Shown here: positions 5,688 through 6,536 of the stretch, piece by piece
Numbering within the stretch: position 1 is the first letter of the stretch
Layout of the letters: the number at the start of each line of letters is the position of its first letter
Source: Ruminococcus sp. UBA3286
GTDB lineage: Bacteria > Bacillota > Clostridia > Oscillospirales > Ruminococcaceae
Direction of reading: 5' to 3'
NCBI GenBank assembly: GCA_002362135.1
Contig: DETO01000096.1
Coordinates: 1 to 6,536, forward strand
Length of the DNA stretch: 6,536 nucleotides
Translations under genes and position numbers: made by a program
The notes under the pieces: generated by a model
Databases searched by the model: none
What the model was told of the DNA's origin: nothing
Seen by the model: the letters and a program-made list of their open reading frames with translations, nothing else

Positions 5688-6411
5688 TTCGATATCCTCT
5701 CGGAGTCACCATTTTATTGCCGATTTTACGCGTTTCAGAATTTCCAATGAAAAGCGTCGTAAACATATCCGCAGGAAAATTTCGAAGTTCCTCCAAAGTC
5801 ATTACACCAGATTCCCGGCCATTTCTGCCAATATTTTTAACAAATCCACATACGGTATCAGCTGATTTAATTTCAAGAAGAAGATCGCAGGCACGTGCGC
5901 AATAATCCTTACGTTTTTTTGAAGAAGGATTATAAAGGATGATCGTAAAATCGGCTTCAGCGGCTAATTTTAGGCGTTTTTCGATTTTATCCATAGGCGT
6001 AAGCAAATCGGACAAGCTGATAACAGCAAAATCATGAGTGAGCGGCGCACCCAAAATCGCTCCTCCGCTGAGAGCTGCCGTCACGCCCGAAATTATTTCA
6101 ACATCAACATTCGGAAAACTTTTTTCCGCAATTTCGATTGCCAGTCCAGCCATGCCGTAAACTCCGCAATCGCCGCTGCAAATCAAGGAAACTGTCAGCC
6201 CTTCGACAGCCTTTTCAAGGGCAAACTGCACCCGTTCACGCTCATGCCGCATTCCCGTCGATTCAAAGTTTTTATCGGGATACAGCCTTTTTATCAATTC
6301 AACATATGTTGTATATCCCACGATCAGATCGCTTTTTTGAATCGCCGCATCAGCTTCAAACGTCATATTTTCATGACTTCCGCAGCCGAATCCCACAACA
6401 TAAAGCTTCAT
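5680..6411 (-). CDS. cbiH: Cobalt-precorrin-3/precorrin-3B C17-methyltransferase
   Basis: This 243-residue protein is a SAM-dependent tetrapyrrole methylase that methylates C17 and drives contraction of the macrocycle to the corrin ring. Visible family motifs are the N-terminal GFGCGSHENMT (residues 7-17, equivalent to GxGPGxxxxMT), SGDCGVYGMAG (79-89), the ISGVTAA segment (107-113), GAPLTHDF (121-128), SDLLTP (134-139) and LYNPSSKKR (159-167). The length fits the short CbiH/CobJ form: there is no extra iron-sulfur or ferredoxin-like C-terminal domain. The ATG is preceded by AAAGGA (6419-6424) with a 7-base spacer, and it overlaps the cbiG stop as ATGA. The name cobJ is used for the aerobic-pathway homologue; cbiH is preferred here because of the adjacent cbiG. 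The third residue of the GxGPG loop is Cys rather than Pro, which may affect nothing. Confidence 0.96.
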   Translation of the reverse strand: MKLYVVGFGCGSHENMTFEADAAIQKSDLIVGYTTYVELIKRLYPDKNFESTGMRHERERVQFALEKAVEGLTVSLICSGDCGVYGMAGLAIEIAEKSFPNVDVEIISGVTAALSGGAILGAPLTHDFAVISLSDLLTPMDKIEKRLKLAAEADFTIILYNPSSKKRKDYCARACDLLLEIKSADTVCGFVKNIGRNGRESGVMTLEELRNFPADMFTTLFIGNSETRKIGNKMVTPRGYRNG

Positions 6412-6536
6412 AAAATTTTCCTTTCAAAGTCAATTTCAACATCAAGTTCCGCTGCTGCAACGGTTACGCCGTCTGCTGAATTTTTGCACATTATCAGCTT
6501 TCCGCCCGAAGCTGCAGCGCTCCGTTCACACCCGTT
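6408..6536 (-). CDS. cbiG: Cobalt-precorrin 5A hydrolase CbiG, C-terminal end (partial)
   Basis: Only the last 42 codons and the TGA stop are in the window; the 5' part lies beyond base 6536. The reading frame is open from the window edge and contains a NGCERSAAASGGKLI stretch followed by DGVTVAAAEL. This matches the C-terminal domain of CbiG, whose usual form is VxExAALxAagGxLlvxK...gvTvAiA. CbiG opens the delta-lactone of cobalt-precorrin-5A and releases the two-carbon fragment as acetaldehyde, a step specific to the anaerobic B12 pathway. The stop overlaps the cbiH start as ATGA (4 bases), so it is the upstream member of the same operon. The identification rests on a short piece but is strengthened by context, since cbiG commonly precedes cbiH. 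Any N-terminal fusion cannot be judged. Confidence 0.85.
   Translation of the reverse strand, partial: NGCERSAAASGGKLIMCKNSADGVTVAAAELDVEIDFERKIL

Noticed and set aside
4938..6411. Aerobic (CobJ, CobK, CobL) pathway assignment
   Set aside because: The enzymes alone fit either route, but the upstream gene end matches CbiG, which belongs to the anaerobic route, and the context is clostridial, so cbi names were used.
1..6536. Cobalamin riboswitch or promoter within the window
   Set aside because: B12 operons often carry a cobalamin riboswitch, but there is no intergenic space here and no B12-box-like element was seen. It would be expected ahead of the first gene, upstream of cbiG and outside the window.

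Overview
The window is one uninterrupted stretch of a cobalamin (vitamin B12) biosynthesis operon, read entirely from the minus strand, so transcription runs from high to low coordinates. Six genes are complete and unambiguous as well as a seventh (seven complete in all), with one partial gene at each edge. In order of transcription: the 3' end of cbiG (6408-6536), cbiH/cobJ (5680-6411), cbiJ/cobK (4938-5687), the fused cbiET (3760-4941), cbiA (2420-3760), cobT (1374-2423), cobU (856-1377), cobS (101-862), and the first 33 codons of a CobU-like gene (1-99).

The organism looks like a low- to mid-GC anaerobic Firmicute, most likely a clostridial lineage. The reasons are the moderate AT bias, strong GGAGG-type ribosome binding sites, the CbiE-CbiT fusion, the clostridial flavour of CobU (DGIEY...YGVP...LKG near its end), and a CbiG remnant that marks the anaerobic (early cobalt insertion) route. 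This placement rests on recalled family features, not on a search.

The genes cover two blocks of the pathway. CbiG, CbiH, CbiJ, CbiE, CbiT and CbiA act in the corrin ring: lactone opening with loss of the C20 fragment, C17 methylation with ring contraction, reduction of precorrin-6A, C5 and C15 methylation with decarboxylation, then a,c-amidation. CobT, CobU and CobS build and attach the nucleotide loop. The steps between the blocks (remaining amidations by CbiP, adenosylation, aminopropanol attachment by CbiB) and the first ring steps are not encoded here and would have to lie elsewhere.

The layout is extremely compact. Seven of the eight gene junctions overlap by 1 to 8 bases and the eighth has a single-base gap. 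All eight stop codons in the window are TGA, mostly because they are embedded in ATGA, GTGA or TGATG junctions, which points to translational coupling along one polycistronic mRNA. There is no intergenic space, so no promoter, riboswitch or terminator is visible. No mobile element, CRISPR array, tRNA or rRNA was seen. I found no undescribed system. The points most worth a second look are the CobU-like gene with a degraded P-loop at the operon's tail and a few substituted motif residues in CobU and CbiJ.
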